Positions 1 through 8,125 of a stretch of DNA of 43,921 nucleotides are shown here, in pieces (position 1 is the stretch's first letter; every line of letters begins with the position of its first letter). The DNA is from an uncultured Thermosynechococcus sp. (GTDB lineage Bacteria > Cyanobacteriota > Cyanobacteriia > Thermosynechococcales > Thermosynechococcaceae). Below the pieces are notes generated by a model that was given only the letters and a program-made list of their open reading frames with translations, was not told the origin of the DNA and ran no database searches. The stretch covers positions 1 through 43,921 of the forward strand of contig NZ_CALJEM010000032.1 in NCBI RefSeq assembly GCF_938074695.1. The letters are read 5' to 3'. The position numbers were made by a program, and so were the translations under genes.

Positions 1-128
1 GCCAAATTATTACCAATTTGGGGGGGCAAATTTGGGCTGAATCGGCGGGGCGCGATCGCGGCAGTGAGTTCCACTTTACGATTCCCATTGCTGAGCCTTT
101 TCTGGATAGGGGCCATCAAGCTCCCTAA
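1..128 (+). CDS. Histidine kinase C-terminal end (partial, 5' end outside window)
   Basis: Reading from base 3, the frame stays open for 41 codons to the TAA at 126-128. The peptide contains the stretch LGGQIWAESAGRDRGSEFHF followed by TIP. This is the G2-box end of a HATPase_c domain: sensor kinases typically finish with GG-I-W-ES-G-GS-F-F-LP. A short tail of about 13 residues follows. The gene would therefore be a sensor histidine kinase or hybrid kinase whose sensory and dimerisation domains lie left of the window. The input signal cannot be inferred. The stop at 128 also argues that the downstream scpA starts at 157 and not at the overlapping GTG at 64. Confidence 0.8.
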   Translation, partial: QIITNLGGQIWAESAGRDRGSEFHFTIPIAEPFLDRGHQAP

Positions 129-156
129 GATAGACAACAACAGGGGGCAGCTAGCC

Positions 157-882
157 ATGAGCCAATCCTTTGCCGATGCCGCCATTGACATTTTGATTGA
201 CTTGGCCGAGCGGGGGGAAATTGATCCTTGGGATATTCAAGTAATTGAGGTCTTTGATCGCTGCTTGGCAGAGTTGGCGCGGCGGGGGGAGCCTAATCTC
301 AGTGAATCAGGGCAAGCCTTTTTGTATGCTGCAATGCTGGTACTCCTAAAGAGCGATCGCCTAGTGGCGGTTGTTGAACCTAGGCCAGCCGAAGAAGAAT
401 TCAGGGAGCCGTCAGAGATCGGCGAAAACCAGTCCGTTAGAGTCTTACCCCCTGCCCTAGAGCAGCATTTGCATCGCCGCCCCGTAGCTCCCCCCCAACA
501 ACGGCGCCGCGTCACCCTTGAGGAGTTGATTGCCCACCTGAAAACGATGGCGGTTCAAAGCGATCGCGCCAAGGTACTGCAAGCTCATCAACCTCGCCGT
601 CGTCGCCGTCCCACGCCCCTTAAGACAATTACCCAACTGGCTCACCAAGAAAACCTCACGGAGATAGCCGGCGAAGTGGAAAGTCTCCTTGGAGAAATGG
701 CTCCCGCAGGCACTTGGTTAGACTTCCAAGCCCTGCTGCAACTCAAACCCGATCCCGTCGGTGTCTTTTGGGCACTGCTGTTCCTTGCCGCCCAGTCCAA
801 GGTGGAGCTTCAGCAAGCAGACTTCTATCAAACCCTCCAGGTGCGGACTTGTGTCGCTGAGCCGATACCCCTAGAGGCCTAG
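157..882 (+). CDS. scpA: Segregation and condensation protein A (ScpA)
   Basis: ScpA is the kleisin subunit that bridges the SMC dimer heads, with ScpB, in chromosome condensation. The N-terminus shows the family signature: residues 8-25 include DILIDLAERGEIDPWDIQV, followed by a helical segment. A charged linker rich in Arg, Pro and Gln (about residues 95-155) and a C-terminal winged-helix part (PVGVFWALLFLAAQSKVEL) follow. The product is about 241 aa from the ATG at 157. The longer frame opening at the GTG at 64 would overlap the end of the kinase gene and adds a non-conserved 31-residue leader. No scpB is seen nearby. The stop overlaps the stop of the convergent phosphatase gene within a CTAG palindrome. 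Confidence 0.85.
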   Translation: MSQSFADAAIDILIDLAERGEIDPWDIQVIEVFDRCLAELARRGEPNLSESGQAFLYAAMLVLLKSDRLVAVVEPRPAEEEFREPSEIGENQSVRVLPPALEQHLHRRPVAPPQQRRRVTLEELIAHLKTMAVQSDRAKVLQAHQPRRRRRPTPLKTITQLAHQENLTEIAGEVESLLGEMAPAGTWLDFQALLQLKPDPVGVFWALLFLAAQSKVELQQADFYQTLQVRTCVAEPIPLEA

Positions 883-1730
883 GTTAGCTCTGGTAGAAAC
901 GAAAACCCCAGGGGTTTCACCCGTAGGAGTGCCTCACTTAGGGCAGCATGGAGATACCCATTCGTCGCTAAAATCCGCCCGGAGGTCAGTTGAAAAGGAG
1001 ATTGATCGTAGGCAGTCACCACACCTCCAGCTTCGCGAACCAGAACCACACCCGCCGCCAAGTCCCAAGGGGAAAGACCCCGTTCCCAATAGCCATCTAG
1101 ACGGCCACAGGCAATGTAGGCCAAGTCAATGGCCGCTGCACCTCCCCGCCGTACCCCTTGGCTGAGATGGGTCAGGTAGCAAAATTCGGCGTAATTATTG
1201 TCCTCGGTTTCGCGGCGATCGTAGGCAAAACCAGTAACCAAAAGGCTGTGACTTAGTTCTACAGTCCTAGAAACGCGAATCGGCTGGCGATCGCGAGTTG
1301 CCCCGAGGCCGGTGGCCGCCCGAAAGAGTTCGCGGTGAAAGGGATCATAGACTACCCCAACATGGGGTTCCCCCTCCACCAGCAAAGCCACCGACACGGC
1401 ACTAAAGGGGTATTGATGGGCGTAGTTCGTTGTCCCATCCAGAGGATCGATCGCCCACAGAAATGGATTGTCCTTGAGGCCCGAAAGGCCGGATTCCTCC
1501 GCCAGTACCGCATGGTCAGGACAATGGCGACGAATCACATCCAACACCGCCACTTCCGACTGGCGATCGGCCACTGTGACAAGGTCACCGGAGCGCCCCT
1601 TCTCTTCAATCTCACTTAATTTGCCCCAGTAGTATTGAAGGACAGCGCCCCCCGCCAAGGCTGCCTCGGTGGCAATTTCCAAATAGCGCTGCCGCTCACT
1701 TTCCGGCAGTGGACAATTCACGGCTGACAT
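879..1730 (-). CDS. Inositol monophosphatase family phosphatase (SuhB/IMPase-like)
   Basis: This is a Mg2+-dependent sugar or inositol phosphatase of the IMPase superfamily, 283 aa. Visible motifs are LAEESG (metal-binding Glu), WAIDPLDGTTNYAH (the Asp-x-Asp-Gly core) and a C-terminal SPWDLAAGVVLVREAGG (second Asp motif), spaced as in the family. The exact substrate (inositol-1-phosphate, histidinol phosphate or another sugar phosphate) cannot be told from sequence. It lies 6 bases after the ferredoxin gene on the same strand, so the two are probably co-transcribed. A second, more divergent superfamily member sits at 22485-23366. Confidence 0.85.
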   Translation of the reverse strand: MSAVNCPLPESERQRYLEIATEAALAGGAVLQYYWGKLSEIEEKGRSGDLVTVADRQSEVAVLDVIRRHCPDHAVLAEESGLSGLKDNPFLWAIDPLDGTTNYAHQYPFSAVSVALLVEGEPHVGVVYDPFHRELFRAATGLGATRDRQPIRVSRTVELSHSLLVTGFAYDRRETEDNNYAEFCYLTHLSQGVRRGGAAAIDLAYIACGRLDGYWERGLSPWDLAAGVVLVREAGGVVTAYDQSPFQLTSGRILATNGYLHAALSEALLRVKPLGFSFLPELT

Positions 1731-1736
1731 AAAGAC

Positions 1737-2129
1737 TTAATCCTCATCGAGGGGTAGACCCAGTTGTACCCGCCCCTTGCCAAAGTAGCGACCAAATTGC
1801 AGCTCATAGACCTCGTCCTCATCTTGGGTTTCCACCTCAAGATCAGAGCGGGCGTAGCTGACACACAGGAGGGCATAACCTTTGGCTTGCAGGGCAGGGG
1901 AAAGACCCATGGCTTCGGGTTGATACACTTGGCCAGAGAGGATGCGCACTGCACAGGTGGTACAGGCGCCATTGCGACAGGAAAAGGGCAGCTCAAGGCC
2001 TTGGCTTTCAGCGAATTGCAGAATGTAGCGATCGCTGGGAACAGTAATTGTGTACGTCCGTGTGGGGGGGTCTCCCGGCTTTAGGGGACGCACGTGAATG
2101 GTCACCGTGTAGGTTTGTGGCGTACTCAT
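1737..2129 (-). CDS. 2Fe-2S plant-type ferredoxin with C-terminal extension
   Basis: A soluble electron carrier of 130 aa. The cluster ligands are Cys51, Cys56, Cys59 and Cys89 (CRNGACTTC, then CX29C), the canonical plant-type pattern. It differs from photosynthetic PetF by a somewhat longer N-terminus and an acidic C-terminal extension (VETQDEDEVYELQFGRYFG and more). That tail suggests a specialised ferredoxin with its own partners, of the low-abundance Fed2-like kind found across cyanobacteria. This last assignment is inference. It is the first gene of a probable two-gene unit with the phosphatase downstream. Confidence 0.85.
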   Translation of the reverse strand: MSTPQTYTVTIHVRPLKPGDPPTRTYTITVPSDRYILQFAESQGLELPFSCRNGACTTCAVRILSGQVYQPEAMGLSPALQAKGYALLCVSYARSDLEVETQDEDEVYELQFGRYFGKGRVQLGLPLDED

Positions 2130-2293
2130 GGTCTTGTTATCCTACAGCGAAAAAGGTCGTAACTACCGTCTGAAAGCATTGGTGCAAGGTCTAGCATTGC
2201 CCCTTAGTTACCATACCGCAGTCGCAACCCGCTAATGATAATGCTAGGGTAGGGACGGTTCTATCACCCACATTTGAGGGAGACCTAAAGTTA

Positions 2294-2714
2294 TGAGTAC
2301 CTTGATCTGGAGGATGCTGCCCTTGTTGTACGTACCAAAGAGGGCAAGGTTAAAATCAACCAAACCCAAGATCTAACCCTCCAGGGAGCTTTTGGGGGTT
2401 GTTAATCGGTCTATTGTTCTTCAATCCTCTCTTGGGCTGGGCTGCGGGTCTAGTGGCGGGGGCAATTTCCGGCAAATTTACCGACGTTGGCATTGATGAC
2501 AACTTCATCAAAGAATTGGGACAAACTATCTCCCGCTAGCTCGGCTATTTTTACATTGGTGCGTCAAGCCACACCCGACAAAGTAATCGAGGAAATTGCT
2601 GCCTTTGGCGGCAAAGTCCTGCGCACGTCTTTGTCAAAAGAGGATGAGGCAAAGTTGCAGGAAGCTCTCAATCGAGGCAATGCCTATCCCCAGCGAAGTG
2701 ACAACCTCTGGTGA
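2294..2714 (+). pseudogene. Decayed DUF1269-family membrane protein gene
   Basis: Three frames together spell a DUF1269 (COG4803-like) protein. The ATG at 2294 gives MSTL, as intact members start. The frame at 2298 then gives YLDLEDAALVVRTKEGKVK and runs into TAA after LQGAFGGC. Losing one T in the run near 2389-2397 explains this, and shifting frame recovers LLIGLLFFNPLLGWAAGLVA and on through DNFIKELGQTIS. A second shift near 2529-2536 leads to the last frame (SSAIFTLVRQATPDKVIEEI). Roughly 30 codons between MSTL and DLEDA are missing compared with intact homologues as I remember them. Two frameshifts plus an internal deletion make this a dead gene. Confidence 0.8.
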
Positions 2715-2802
2715 ACCAACGAACAGTTAGTTTGTTTTTGCTCTAGCTCTCACTCGAAATTGACTAGGATAATCTTGAGAGGCTCGGCCATTCCCTAGAT
2801 AC

Positions 2803-2891
2803 AGCCCTTTTCCCAAGGAACTTGCGCAACACTGCGAAAGCAAGTGTCGGACAACAGTCCAGTTCCTTAACCCCTATTTCAGAAAAGGGCT
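2803..2891 (+). ncRNA. Candidate structured RNA / 5' leader element (unidentified)
   Basis: The 89 bases can fold into nested perfect stems. The outer arm agcccttttc (2803-2812) pairs with gaaaagggct (2882-2891). The next arm aaggaact (2815-2822) pairs with agttcctt (2861-2868). Inside are two hairpins: acactgc-GAAA-gc-a-agtgt (2829-2847), with a GNRA tetraloop and one bulged A, and ggac-aaca-gtcc (2849-2860), stacked directly on the closing helix. This makes a three-way junction. It ends about 60 bases before the start of the next + strand gene. No T-run follows on either strand, so it is not a simple terminator. I do not recognise it as a known riboswitch, ribozyme, SRP or 6S RNA. Orientation is assumed from the downstream gene. 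Confidence 0.5.
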
Positions 2892-2951
2892 ATCGCTGGG
2901 CATGGTGCTCACAGTTAGGGATGCCAATAGGGAGTGTTGGGGAGTGAGAAC

Positions 2952-4727
2952 ATGGTGCAGGATCAAACCAAACTAGCCACAGTGATCGGGATATTGAAAC
3001 GCTTTGGCGGGCGATCGCGCCAACTCAATCGTCTAGTCCCCCTTGGGCAAAAGCAGTGGCATGCTTGTTTACCTTGGTTGCAACACTGGCAAGGGGTGGC
3101 CGGCCTCTCCCTCTTAACCTCTGTGAGTATTGCGGGGCTATCCCTATGGCTGTTGCTACGGCAACCGACAACTCCCGGCAATTGCGATTTTGTCCTTTGG
3201 CCTTTGGCATCGGCCTCCTTTCGCCTCTACTGCGCCCAACAGGCGGCGGAGCGACACACCCTTGAGGATTTGCTCCATGCCATTGATCTCATTGACGACT
3301 TGCCCCGCGATCATCCCCTTGCCCCTGAAATCAATCGTCGCTTAGAAGCGTGGTCAGATCAGGTTTTGGCCTTGGCAGAGGTAGCCTTTCATGAAGGGCA
3401 ATTGAATCGGGCGATCGCCTTTGCACGACGCATTCCCCGTCAGGTTCAAGCCTATGCCAAGGTGGAAGAGCGCATTCAGCGCTGGCAAGAAATTTGGCAA
3501 GAAGGGGAGGCCATTTATCGGCGCGCCGAAGCCGCCTTAAAAAACCTTGCATGGCGAGAAGCCTTTCAAATTTCCCTCCAATTGCAATTTGTGGACTGTC
3601 GTTATTGGGCACAGGAGCAGTTTGGTGCCTTTAATGAGCGGATTATCCGTGCCCAACGGGAAGACCGGCAGTTGGATGAAGCCCGCGCCCTTATGGCACA
3701 GGGGGGAGCCGATCGCTTGGCCGCTGCTATTGAAATTGTGCGGCGAATTCCCCCTACCAGTGATATTTATCCCGGCGCGCGGCGATTGCTCAATGAGTTG
3801 GGTGAACGGCTGCTTGCATTAGCAGTGGCGGCTTTCAATCGCTATGACCCCCAAGAAGCGCGGCGGATTGCCCGTTTGATTCCCGCTGATGTCAGGAGTG
3901 CCCGCAGCGCTGAGGATTTGCTGAAGTTGGCAACAGCAGAAGAATTTGCCCAAGCGGGGATGGGAGAGGATATTGATCGGGCGATCGCCCAAGCACGAAC
4001 AATTACCGCAGAACGCCCCCTCTACTTTGAAGCTCAACAGGCGATTCGCCGCTGGCAAGCGGATCTAAAAGTCCTGCATACCCTTGCAGAAGCGCAGGCC
4101 ATTGCCCGTGGCGGCACCCTTAATCACCTTCACCTTGCCCTCAACAGGCTCAACATTCCTTTCGTGGACGCCAGTCCCTACCGCCAAGAACAAATCCGCG
4201 ATCAGCGACGGCTGTGGCAACGCCAAATTGAGATTGCCGAGGATCAACCGCTCATTGATCAAGCCAATGCCCTTGCCCGTCAAGGCACTCCCGAAGCCCT
4301 GCTGGAAGCTCGCCAACTCCTTGAGCAAATTCGCCCCCGGCGTGCCCTCTATCAAACGGCTCAAAATCGCCTCAAAGAACTCTTTCCCCCCCTTGTAACT
4401 CAAGCGGTCGGCTGGCAGCCTGATGCGGATACAGTCCGTCTCAATGAAGCCCAGCGCCGTGCTCGGGGAGGGCGCGATCGCGACTTTGCCGCTGCCATTG
4501 CCATTGCCCAAGAAATTTCCCCAAACTCCAGTGTCTATGCCGCCGCCCACCAGTTAATTGTGCAGTGGGGCAACAACATCCTAGAACAAGCGCGCTATTG
4601 GGTGGGGCGGAACAACCGGCAGGCGATCGCCACCGCTGAACTCATCCCCCCCACGCATCCCCTCTACCCAGAGGCAAGGGAATTGATCCGCGTTTGGCAA
4701 GAGGCGGAACCAGAGAAGCCTTTTTAG
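2952..4727 (+). CDS. Conserved cyanobacterial repeat protein with one membrane segment
   Basis: About 591 aa. After a short basic cytoplasmic stretch there is one hydrophobic segment (residues about 45-66, ending SLWLLLRQP). The remainder is helical and built from degenerate repeats of about 55-65 residues. Each repeat carries a pattern like AI-x-AR-x-IP...Y-x-A...I-x-W (for example AIAFARRIPRQVQAYAKVEE, AIEIVRRIPPTSDIYPGARR, AIATAELIPPTHPLYPEARE). These resemble TPR-type solenoids. A periplasmic or membrane-anchored scaffold is likely, but no function is known to me. The ATG at 2952 is preferred because GGGGAG lies 7 bases upstream; a GTG at 2934 would add six residues. It meets the desaturase gene tail to tail. 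Confidence 0.7.
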   Translation: MVQDQTKLATVIGILKRFGGRSRQLNRLVPLGQKQWHACLPWLQHWQGVAGLSLLTSVSIAGLSLWLLLRQPTTPGNCDFVLWPLASASFRLYCAQQAAERHTLEDLLHAIDLIDDLPRDHPLAPEINRRLEAWSDQVLALAEVAFHEGQLNRAIAFARRIPRQVQAYAKVEERIQRWQEIWQEGEAIYRRAEAALKNLAWREAFQISLQLQFVDCRYWAQEQFGAFNERIIRAQREDRQLDEARALMAQGGADRLAAAIEIVRRIPPTSDIYPGARRLLNELGERLLALAVAAFNRYDPQEARRIARLIPADVRSARSAEDLLKLATAEEFAQAGMGEDIDRAIAQARTITAERPLYFEAQQAIRRWQADLKVLHTLAEAQAIARGGTLNHLHLALNRLNIPFVDASPYRQEQIRDQRRLWQRQIEIAEDQPLIDQANALARQGTPEALLEARQLLEQIRPRRALYQTAQNRLKELFPPLVTQAVGWQPDADTVRLNEAQRRARGGRDRDFAAAIAIAQEISPNSSVYAAAHQLIVQWGNNILEQARYWVGRNNRQAIATAELIPPTHPLYPEARELIRVWQEAEPEKPF

Positions 4728-4733
4728 CAGCTT

Positions 4734-5567
4734 TTATTGGTTCGCGGGAGCTTCCACAAGCCGCACCCTTTTGGCAAGACCGATCGCTTGCAGTGCCCGA
4801 ATCGTGATCCACGTAATATCAAATTCCCACCATTGCAGACCGTGACGTGCCGAATGGGGATAGGTGTGGTGATTATTGTGCCAGCCTTCACCAAACGTAA
4901 GCAGGGCAACCCACCAGCAATTTGTGGAGCGATCGCCCGACTCAAACGTGCGATAGCCAAACCTATGGGTGGCACTATTGACAAACCAAGTGAGGTGATA
5001 CACCAGGACAAGGCGGACAAAGATGCCCCAGACCACAAAAGGCAGCCCACCCCACAGATACAGCAAAACCCCTAAAACCACTTGAAGGGGCAGGAAATAC
5101 CGATTCAAAAACCGATAGACAGGATCAGTGTTAATGTCCTTGGTGAGGCGCTCTACCTCTGCCTTAGCGGGCACTTCTTGGAGCATCCAGCCCATATGTG
5201 ACCACCAAAACCCCTTTTGGGAATTGTGCTGATCCAGTTCTTGGTCAGAGTGGAGGTGATGATTGCGGTGGAGGCCAACCCATTCAATGACACCCCCTTC
5301 ACAGGCCAAGGTACCGCAAAAGGCAAAGAAATATTCCAGCCATTTTGGACACTGAAAACTGCGATGGGTGATAAGGCGATGCCATCCTAAGGTAATCCCC
5401 AGACCCCCGGACACCCAATAAAGGACAAAACAAAGAAGCACTGCCGACCATGAAAACAGTTCGGGCACAAATGCCAGCAATGCTCCCAAATGGACAATGC
5501 CCATAAAAAAAATCACCCCCCACTCGGGACGCTGGGGGCGTGAAGGCAACGAAGAAACAGATGTCAT
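4734..5567 (-). CDS. desC: Acyl-lipid / acyl-CoA type fatty acid desaturase (DesC-like delta-9)
   Basis: A membrane di-iron desaturase that introduces the first double bond into lipid-bound fatty acids. All three histidine boxes are present: HRLITH, HRNHH and HNNHH. They sit between hydrophobic segments in the order expected for delta-9 desaturases, and the length (about 277 aa) fits. The ATG at 5567 gives MTSVSSLPSRPQRPEWG, the usual short N-terminus. The frame stays open to an ATG at 5693, which would add 42 non-conserved residues. The gene is convergent with the repeat protein, only 6 bases away, and divergent from a collapsed hydrolase gene. Confidence 0.85.
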   Translation of the reverse strand: MTSVSSLPSRPQRPEWGVIFFMGIVHLGALLAFVPELFSWSAVLLCFVLYWVSGGLGITLGWHRLITHRSFQCPKWLEYFFAFCGTLACEGGVIEWVGLHRNHHLHSDQELDQHNSQKGFWWSHMGWMLQEVPAKAEVERLTKDINTDPVYRFLNRYFLPLQVVLGVLLYLWGGLPFVVWGIFVRLVLVYHLTWFVNSATHRFGYRTFESGDRSTNCWWVALLTFGEGWHNNHHTYPHSARHGLQWWEFDITWITIRALQAIGLAKRVRLVEAPANQ

Positions 5568-5733
5568 AGAACTCTCAAACGCATTGACAAGCCCCGCCGG
5601 ACTTACAGCCAGCCCGATTGAGGCATCAGGTTGTGAATGCCTTTGCAGCTCGGCCTCAAGAGAAACCTGTAGCTTAATTGGCAAATCAGCCAACCCTTAA
5701 TTTTATTTTTGCCGAGATTAGAGAGCACGTCAA

Positions 5734-6297
5734 GTGAAATTTGGATCGGTTATCCACCAACATCTAAGCCCCCTGACACCTGATCAAAATCCCAAGCTGG
5801 AACGACTCAAACAAGTACAGAGCCAGACCAACCCTTAGAAATTTTAGGATCCCTACTTGTGCGAACGGCAGTGGGGCACTGTGCGGGAAGATTATTCCGC
5901 CGACGGCAACGCTTGAGAATATGTTTCCCATGTTCAGGCGCGATCTCAAGCCTACTGGGGGGATGAAGATGGCCTCGGCGGCATTTGTGATGCCCGACAG
6001 CAGCTCTGTTTTGCCCTTGCCCTCCGATACCGCAATACTTGGAAGTGGACACCGGCGAAGGTTCTCGCCAAACCCAAACTCAAGCAAATGAACGCAACAC
6101 TGTTCTACGAATACTTTCACGGGGATAGTGGTGTAGGACTAGGTGCGAGTCACCAAACGGCCTGGATGGGGCTGATCGCACAAATTATCATGGCGCTGAA
6201 TGTTTTCGATGCCGAGGAGGTCCTGGAAATAAGGATACTTAGCCGTGGTCTGGAAACAACTCGCGGCGTTGATCAGCGCCAGCTCGCACCTGCTTAA
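5734..6297 (+). pseudogene. Collapsed GH63-like (MGH1-type) glycoside hydrolase gene
   Basis: One reading frame, interrupted by TAG (5836, 5845) and TGA (5914), carries both ends of a much larger enzyme. The N-terminal part reads PYLCERQWGTVREDYSADG, then continues with the TGA in place of a Trp codon, [18 protein letters not shown] and LCFALALR. At about 6020-6088 it jumps directly to the family's C-terminal motif [19 protein letters not shown] followed by GLIAQIIM. Intact homologues, as I remember them, have several hundred residues between these blocks. A large internal deletion plus nonsense mutations are the simplest explanation. The family includes glucosidases and glucosylglycerate hydrolases; the original substrate is unknown. 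Confidence 0.75.
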
Positions 6298-6636
6298 CAA
6301 TCGCCCCTTTTTTTGATTTCTTGATACCGAAATTGAACAACGGCTGCAAAAACCCTAAACCTCGGTAACCCTAGCTGATTTTGGATATATTAAAGTATGC
6401 CAATATACTAGTAAATTTCCGTAAAATTACTGAGCAGTTGACACGCACTGTCCTCTACATTGGTAAAACAAAGGGAGGGATGTGGCTAGATTCAAATTGC
6501 TACTGCTTTCAACATTCATTGATTGAATAAACAGAGCATTTATATTTTGCAACGAAAGCAGGAGACATGTTAAACTGGTTTACAAAAGTTCATATTCCCC
6601 TCCTGTTCCACTTTGGCTGCGTTTGAGGTTTAGATT
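6298..6636. other. Intergenic stretch without a gene
   Basis: AT-rich spacer between the hydrolase remnant and the next gene. It starts with a run of eight T (after cgcccc). It also contains a small inverted repeat, agtat-gccaat-atact (6394-6409). A loose promoter-like pair precedes the following gene: ttgcaa and ttaaac, 17 bases apart, near 6547-6575. No reading frame in it resembles a protein and I see no tRNA. The promoter suggestion is weak. Confidence 0.35.
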
Positions 6637-7296
6637 ATGTCGCTCACACCCATGACTCGTTACTACATTCGCCGTCTGCTTGCAGAGCGAGCTGAATCCC
6701 TTGGGTTAACCGTGAGTAGCACCGAAGATCACAGTCAAGCCTTTGCCGATCAACTGGCGCGTCTAGAGTCCTTAGCAGCAACCAAGTTGGCAGAGATTGA
6801 TTTAATTGTTCGGATGCACCAAACCCTCAGCCGCAATGGCCAAACCTACAACCGCTACCTTGCCAATTTAGAACAAAAGCTCTTTGCCATCATGGGTCTA
6901 GGGGGGCAAGTCTGCGAAGAATTGACAGAGATCACCCTGCCTCAGCTCGAAGAGACCAAGGGTACCGCAGCAAAAGTCCTCACCTTGGCTGAAGTGCTAG
7001 AACACTTTAATAAAGTTGGTGATATTGCCCAGAAATACCTTGGCAAAATGATTGTGGCCAACTATTGGCGGGGTACTCGTCCCCACAGCAGTTGGTTTGC
7101 TGACTTTACAGTAACCAATGAAGCTCGTGTGGTTTGTCAATCGTACCAGTCCACCCGCGATGTATTCCTCAGTGAGGAGCAACTCAAGCATTTGCAAGGT
7201 TGGCTAGAAGCATTTATTCGCCAGTGCCAGCGAGTGCTGCCCCAATTCACGAAACAACTGCAAAAAGCAGGGGTACGGGAAACGGTTCTAGCTTAG
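6637..7296 (+). CDS. Conserved hypothetical protein, soluble, helical
   Basis: 219 aa, no signal peptide and no membrane segment. It is predominantly helical, with a Leu/Glu-rich central part (about residues 60-130) and a Trp-containing motif (VANYWRGTRPHSSWFADFTV) near residue 140-160. I do not recognise the family or any catalytic motif. GAGG lies 8 bases before the ATG. The next gene (a membrane protein) starts 12 bases after the stop, so the two are probably translated from one mRNA. Codon use and GC resemble neighbouring core genes, which argues for a real gene. Confidence 0.65.
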   Translation: MSLTPMTRYYIRRLLAERAESLGLTVSSTEDHSQAFADQLARLESLAATKLAEIDLIVRMHQTLSRNGQTYNRYLANLEQKLFAIMGLGGQVCEELTEITLPQLEETKGTAAKVLTLAEVLEHFNKVGDIAQKYLGKMIVANYWRGTRPHSSWFADFTVTNEARVVCQSYQSTRDVFLSEEQLKHLQGWLEAFIRQCQRVLPQFTKQLQKAGVRETVLA

Positions 7297-7307
7297 AAAA
7301 GGGCGGT

Positions 7308-7952
7308 ATGCGAATTGTCTTTGCGGTTCTCTGGCTGGGATTGATTGTCTATAGCTTTGGTTTTGCACCCCCAGATCACCCGCAGACACTGGTGCTGATT
7401 CAACGACTAGCTACAGGAGACTGGCAGGGCATTAACCCCCTAATTGTCAGTCTTTTTAATCTTATGGGCGTGTGGCCACTGATTTATACTGCATTACTGG
7501 TCGTGGATGGCCAAGAACAGCGATTTCCAGCGTGGCCATTTGCTGTCTTGAGTTTTGCCGTGGGTGTGTTTGCCCTATTACCCTATTTCATCCTGCGCCG
7601 GCCGGCACCGATCTTTACAGGAGAAATCAATAGAGGTGTACGCCTTGGGGAATCACGAATTACGGCCACTGGCATTGGTCTATTGGCTGTGGGCTGCCTT
7701 GGTTATGGTTTGATCGCAGGCAATTGGGCAGACTTTTGGCAGCAGTGGCAAACCAGCCGCTTTGTCCATGTGATGACCCTTGATTTTTGTCTGCTATCGC
7801 TATTGTTTCCATTCCTTCTCGTTGATGATTGGCAGCGGCGGGGTATAGAGAATTCGCCGTGGCGGTGGTGGAGTGTTGTGCCCTTACTGGGAGCATTGGG
7901 GTACTTACTTTTGCGTCCACCTTTAATTCTCTCGAAAAAAAGTGTGGCATGA
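7308..7952 (+). CDS. Conserved hypothetical integral membrane protein
   Basis: About 214 aa from the ATG at 7308, preceded by GGGCGG. Six hydrophobic segments can be seen, roughly at residues 2-18, 43-64, 74-97, 120-140, 160-177 and 190-206. There is a loop ending RRPAPIFTGE after the third. The profile is that of a small polytopic inner or thylakoid membrane protein of unknown role. An open frame extends back to 7200 but would lie inside the preceding gene, so it is rejected as the start. The tail-to-head arrangement with the 6637 gene suggests a two-gene operon ending 170 bases before ntcA. Confidence 0.6.
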   Translation: MRIVFAVLWLGLIVYSFGFAPPDHPQTLVLIQRLATGDWQGINPLIVSLFNLMGVWPLIYTALLVVDGQEQRFPAWPFAVLSFAVGVFALLPYFILRRPAPIFTGEINRGVRLGESRITATGIGLLAVGCLGYGLIAGNWADFWQQWQTSRFVHVMTLDFCLLSLLFPFLLVDDWQRRGIENSPWRWWSVVPLLGALGYLLLRPPLILSKKSVA

Positions 7953-8125
7953 TACAAAAAAATGCCCCTGAATTGGTTTTACTCATCTGTCAATGCTGAA
8001 CTCTACACCCAGAGCGAGATTCACCGGCGTTGAGAGAGTTGTGTTGTTGGGGGGATAGGAATGCCAACAGCACCTCTGCGATCGCTACGCCATCCATTGA
8101 ACCACCATGGATTAACACACGACTC

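Noticed and set aside
64-156. Longer scpA start at the GTG at 64
   Set aside because: It overlaps the end of the histidine kinase gene, and the added residues do not resemble ScpA. The ATG at 157 matches the conserved N-terminus.
7953-8125. A 23-codon frame at about 7959 before ntcA
   Set aside because: Short, no ribosome site, and not similar to any known small photosynthetic subunit.
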